Positions 60,042-64,000 of a DNA stretch of 64,000 nucleotides are shown here, piece by piece. The translations under genes were made by a program, and so were the position numbers. The first letter of the stretch is position 1. Each line of letters starts with the position of its first letter. The notes beneath the pieces were generated by a model. That model was not told the origin of the DNA, searched no databases, and worked only from the letters and a program-made list of their open reading frames with translations. This DNA comes from Paramecium pentaurelia (lineage: Eukaryota; Ciliophora; Oligohymenophorea; Peniculida; Parameciidae): positions 315,394 to 379,393 of the forward strand of contig CAJJDO010000072.1 in the NCBI GenBank assembly GCA_905183005.1. The letters run 5' to 3'.

Positions 60042-61564
60042 TCAAATTTCAATCAACTTTTCTTTATTACATTAAAATTATTTATTTTCTTAAAATTCCT
60101 TCTCCTCCAAAGTTGGTGATTCAGGATTCACAAAATCTAACACTATAGAATTTTGAGTATCAAAATAATAAAGGGAAATTGTGAATCCTAATCCTATTAT
60201 TGAAATCCCACAATAGAAATATCCTACTAATGAATATCCTTATTCTGCATCAACTGAATTCTAAACTATTTATGCTGCAATTATTGGAAACAAAGTCATT
60301 GCTGTATTTGTAAACATACCAACAAACCCAAAGGCAGTACCAACTACTCTTTATGGAACAGCATATTAAACAGTAGGAATAATAATACAGCAATACATTG
60401 AATAGGATAAACCTAATAATATTAGAGGAATTATTGAAACATAATTAGGATGTCCTTCATGGCTTGATTTCATGATACCAAAAAGGAAATGAGTAAGAAT
60501 ATAACATAAACATGTTGCTAAAATAAATAATCTTCTTTTGCCAACTTAATCTACATATGGACCAATAAGGGGACTTAAGATTGCTAATTATTTAAATACT
60601 ATTTATACCAGCTGCTAAATAAGTTAGAGTCAGCAATCTTCCAGATTATAGATAAGTAAAATCAAATTTTTACTACAAAAAGTCATTTGCATTATCTAAA
60701 AAGGGTGTGTAAGATCCGATTTATAAAGCACATACAATAATAAGTGTCCAAAAAGTGTAAGTAAAATTTTTTATATCACTAAAGGATACCTTATCATTTG
60801 TATGAATTTCTTAATTTAATTCTATATATATTGTTTTGTCAATTATTACCCATTAATTATTAATCATTCTTCTTATCTAGAATACATAAGATAACTCCAC
60901 ATAGGAAGGATAGAAAACATAGAAAAGCACTGAAGAATAGTGGATAGGCCAAATGACCAAATGCATTATATATAATAGGAGTAATAAAAGAATTCATTCC
61001 ACATGCAAATTCAGGTATTGCCATTACATATCCAATTGCAGTAGATAGTTCTTTTCCTCTAAACCATTTTCCTATAATGGTTGTTTAAGCAATTAATAGA
61101 TTTTCTGAAGCAGTACCAAAGATAATCCTACCAACTAACATTAACCAAAAATTTTAATATAAACCACCAAATGATATAATGAGTTACGCAATCACAATAG
61201 CTAAACTAAATCCTATTATTGCCACTCTAACTCCTTAAAATATTATGCAAATCTTACCTAAAATGTTAGTGATCACTCCACCAATTAATGTTAAGAAGAT
61301 ATTTGGAAATGCAAAAGCTGAATATAGTAAATTAAATTATGAGATGGTAATGTCTAATTGTTCAATCAATTAAGTCTATAAAGCCTAAGGATTATCAAAG
61401 GAGTAATTATTTCCAAACATTAAAAATGTACCTAGTATAAGGACTATGCATTTAAGAAAGGAAGCTTTTTAATTTTTAGTTGAAATAGAATCCTTTTATT
61501 TTTGTTATAAAGATTGCAAATTTTGCAAGCTTAGTTCCTTTTATAGATCATCATTAATTTTCAT
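60042..61564 (-). CDS. Major facilitator superfamily transporter, MFSD1-like
   Basis: Start ATG ends at 61564; TGA at 60042-60044; one 28-nt intron near 60830; about 495 residues. Twelve hydrophobic helices can be placed. The first helix region GTFLMFGNNYSFDNPQALQT matches the MFSD1-type pattern (FGxYxxxDNPxALQ). Also seen are NLLYSAFAFPNIFLTLIGG, FWLMLVGRIIFGTASENLL and TTIIGKWFRGKELSTAIGYV. A C-terminal bundle follows with GPYVDQVGKRRLFILATCLC and PQRVVGTAFGFVGMFTN. MFSD1 is a lysosomal membrane transporter in animals; the substrate here is not deducible. The basic N-terminal tail is cytosolic. Confidence 0.92.
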
Positions 61565-61682
61565 ACTTTTCTATAAGGATTATAAATATTAACACAGAAA
61601 GAAATTATTAAAATCTGTGATTATAATAATTATGGAGAAAGTCAATAAAGATTTAAAAAATATTAAAATGATTATAATAAAT

Positions 61683-62121
61683 TCATTATTTTTTTTTAAT
61701 CCGTTTACTCTACTTATCCATTCTATTTATGAATTTATTTATAGTATCTTACTCATCTTTTGTTAAATAGGTATATTTTTAAAATAATTATCAGATAAAT
61801 TAAATTCTTTTGTTAATTAATTTAATAATTCTTTTTCTTATACTTGTTATCTTTTATTAAATGATCTTATAATTTCCTTTTAATCAAGATTATAATCATA
61901 TATTTTCTTTTACTCTTGTTTAGATAAAGTGTTGTAAGCCTCACTAATTTCTTAGAATTAGATAATTGCTTAAGTCCTATTATTCATATTCTTGTCCTAA
62001 CTTAATTTAAACAATATTGTTATACTGGATGCCATTCTAATGCTAGTTTATGATACGCTTCTTTTATTTACTTTTATTCAGCATCTCTTTAAAGACCTAA
62101 AGTATTATAATGATTTTTCAT
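61683..62121 (-). CDS. J-domain (DnaJ/Hsp40) protein, small
   Basis: Co-chaperone type that stimulates Hsp70. Start ATG ends at 62121. The J-domain is at the very N-terminus: HYNTLGLQRDAEQKQIKEAY, HKLALEWHPDKN and QEISEAYNTLSKQEQKKIYD. The HPD motif is completed across a 29-nt intron near 62015. A basic C-terminal tail of ~60 residues has no zinc finger or G/F region, so it is a class C J-protein. The 3' end is uncertain: the main frame stays open, and the tail ending in a KKKQ-stop at 61683 needs a frame change or one more A in the nine-A run at about 61691-61699. Confidence 0.85.
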
Positions 62122-62244
62122 TGTTTTAACATAAATTAATCATAAAATCAAAGCAGAATTTATTACTTTATGGATATTTTAGAAATTCTAGAACTTTTTT
62201 ATATTAATTTATTATTTATTATTTGTTTTAAGAACAATTCATAA

Positions 62245-63456
62245 TCAATCTTCTGTTGGATTGCCTAGAATTTAGAAATTTTTTCCTCTGAAATCTCCAG
62301 CCTATCCTCTTAATTTAACATATTCTGAAAAGTCTCTTTGATTAGCAGAGAAGGCACCAATAATTTATGATACCAATTATCTTTTTTATTCTCTAAAAGA
62401 TATATGAATAAATAACATACCTTTTTTCTCTTGTTAATTAATAATTATAAGCTTTTTCTCTACATTCTCCTCCTCTATCTTCACTTTATTTATTTTTTGC
62501 AGATAATCTAGCATTGTAATCAGTCAAATCTCTCTTTTAATCTTAGATTCTATTATCTAAACCTAAAATAGCAGCATTTAATTAAGCAAGAGCATTATTT
62601 AAACTGGTTAAATCTTTATCAAAATTACCCTTTTCCAACATAAACATATTCAATCTTTTTTATTCAGCCTTTGTTTCTAAAGCTTTACTATCTTCAATTT
62701 ATTTTAACATGAGATCACATAGATTGACAATTTTATTAACTGTAGGTGAATTTTAGAAATCTTCAGATTAAGCAGAACTAGCAATTTCAGCTAATACATT
62801 GAATATTTTAGAATAACTCTTTTTAATTTCAAATTTCTCTAATTTAATTAATATATTATATATATACTTGCTTATTCAGATGCATTAATAAAGTAATCTC
62901 TAACTTTTTACCATTACGATTCATTATTTAATTATAAGAAACTTTAAATTTTATCAGAAAACATTCTTCTAACAGTTTCAATAACAAATGTTGCATAATC
63001 ATGTTCTTCTACTTTTTTATCAAATTCAGCTTTTTCTGTTTCTCTTTTCTTTACTAAATCAGCTAATTTCTTTTCAGTTTCTATTTTCCATGCATTTTTA
63101 GCATCTGCTTATCCTTATTTATATGATCTTAATGGTTCTAATTCATCTAAAATTGATTGAATTTCAACTGTTCTTCTTTCTAAATTAGCACTTTCTTATT
63201 ATAAAACTTTAATATCTTCTGTGCATTAATTTTAATATTCATTATTAGCTTTATCATCTTCTTTTTATTCATTTTCAATTGATGTTTCAAGATTTCTCAT
63301 TATTTCAATAAAACGAGCAATTGGTTCACCTGTACTCATTTACATTTATAATGTATCAATTAATGTTCTACCAAATTCATCTTCATCAAATGCTCTGAAT
63401 TAATCATATTTGTCTGCTATAGCTAATGCTATTAAACAAAGTACCAAAATTTTCAT
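62245..63456 (-). CDS. Trichocyst-matrix-like secretory granule protein
   Basis: Start ATG ends at 63456; signal peptide MKILVLCLIALAIA. About 370 residues of mostly alpha-helical, acidic, heptad-rich sequence with few cysteines (CTEDIKVL, VNLCDLMLK, GGECREKAYNY), ending GNPTED at TGA 62245-62247. Two introns (near 62860 and a 28-nt one near 62410). A signal peptide plus coiled-coil and sparse cysteines is the layout of Paramecium trichocyst matrix proteins and Tetrahymena Grl proteins, which form the crystalline core of dense-core granules. No pro-peptide cleavage site can be pinpointed. The assignment rests on architecture, not exact motif. Confidence 0.75.
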
Positions 63457-63485
63457 TTATTTATTAATTAAAAACGAATTTGATT

Positions 63486-63783
63486 ATGGCTTAAAAACTC
63501 CTTAAAAAAAAAAGTAAATAACAAAACAAAAAATCAAACAAGAATGACAAACCAAGTATTGAATTCATTTAAATTAGAGCACAAAATTAAAAAGAATAAA
63601 TCTTAGACATTGTATACTAAAATTGTTACTGAAGAAAATACCAAAATCACAAAAACCATAAATAAAAATATTGAAGAATAAATGATGGAAAAAGCAAAAC
63701 TTAATTAAGAATCATTTAGATTATTGAAAACCAAGGAAGAATAAAAGAAGATAGCAAAGGAAGCAAAAAAATAAGCGTCATGA
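63486..63783 (+). CDS. Small basic protein, UPF0390-like
   Basis: ATG at 63486, TGA at 63781-63783, one 22-nt intron (GTATTG...TTAG) near 63558, about 90 residues. Very Lys-rich N-terminus (MAQKLLKKKSKQQNKKSNKN), then KPKHKIKKNKSQTLYTKIVT and a helical end (KTKEEQKKIAKEAKKQ). The pattern (MAQ start, basic block, then KIN-x-x-IE helix) is like the short nuclear/nucleolar UPF0390 family, but similarity is weak. It shares a 29-bp spacer with the divergent granule-protein gene. Confidence 0.6.
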
Positions 63784-64000
63784 TTAATTTTGCCATAATT
63801 AAATATCTTATAATAATCTTATAATCATTTCATTTGAAATTAATTTATTATAGTAGTTGTTTATAAATCAAAAAAATTAATAATCATTAATTGATAAAGT
63901 TTTAAAAATCATTCTTAAATTCAATAAGTAAGATTATTAGTATTTAAGTTTATAAATAAAAAATCAAATCAAAATATACAAGTAACTAAATAATTCATAG
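63784..64000. other. Intergenic to window end
   Basis: AT-rich sequence with no supported feature. Confidence 0.5.

Noticed and set aside
1..64000. Telomere repeats, transposase genes or integrated viral genes
   Set aside because: No C4A2/C3A3-type telomeric runs, no transposase or integrase motifs and no viral structural genes were seen on either strand.

Overview
The window looks like macronuclear (somatic) DNA of a ciliate, most likely a Paramecium. The protein genes read through only if TAA and TAG encode glutamine and TGA is the sole stop. Introns are tiny (about 18-38 nt, mostly GTA...TAG), the DNA is very AT-rich, and genes are packed tens of bases apart on both strands. Under the standard code nearly every gene falls apart, so all calls here use ciliate nuclear code 6. 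Species cannot be fixed from the sequence alone. Exon boundaries were placed by eye and some are uncertain.

Layout. 1-6811: 3' part of a large membrane protein, mitochondrial succinyl-CoA:3-ketoacid CoA-transferase, and a three-RING protein. 6876-13868: tubulin-tyrosine-ligase-like protein, a small gene, an AGC kinase and a PTEN phosphatase 23 bp apart, and an Aurora-like kinase with an altered DFG motif. 14495-22134: one unresolved gene, a coiled-coil protein and a ~1,700-residue type I membrane protein. 22258-28437: secreted class 3 lipase, phosphoglycerate kinase and a Vps10/sortilin receptor. 28537-40897: two coiled-coil or low-complexity proteins, a ZC2HC1-type zinc finger, a PP2C phosphatase, BTB and EF-hand proteins, ATP synthase gamma, a B-box protein and a dual-specificity phosphatase. 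41145-47893: a small protein kinase, two uncharacterised proteins and a kinesin-9. 47894-51586: a 3.7-kb stretch with no convincing protein gene, holding two identical tRNA-Leu(UAA) genes in a 240-bp repeat. 51587-64000: a second PP2C, a long LRR protein, CDP-diacylglycerol synthase, a three-repeat Myb protein with a TAA-encoded polyglutamine run, an MFSD1-like transporter, a J-domain protein, a trichocyst-matrix-like protein and a small basic protein.

Two single N characters (27091 and 42235) each sit between two copies of the same ~1.1-kb sequence. These are almost certainly unmerged contig overlaps, not biological duplications. They split the Vps10 gene and create a false truncated second kinase gene.

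The genes are a normal mix of housekeeping (SCOT, PGK, ATP synthase gamma, CDS), ciliary and cytoskeletal (TTLL, kinesin-9, possibly the EF-hand and ZC2HC1 proteins), signalling (five kinase/phosphatase families) and secretory/dense-core-granule functions (Vps10, trichocyst-matrix-like protein). I did not find a convincing new multi-gene system.
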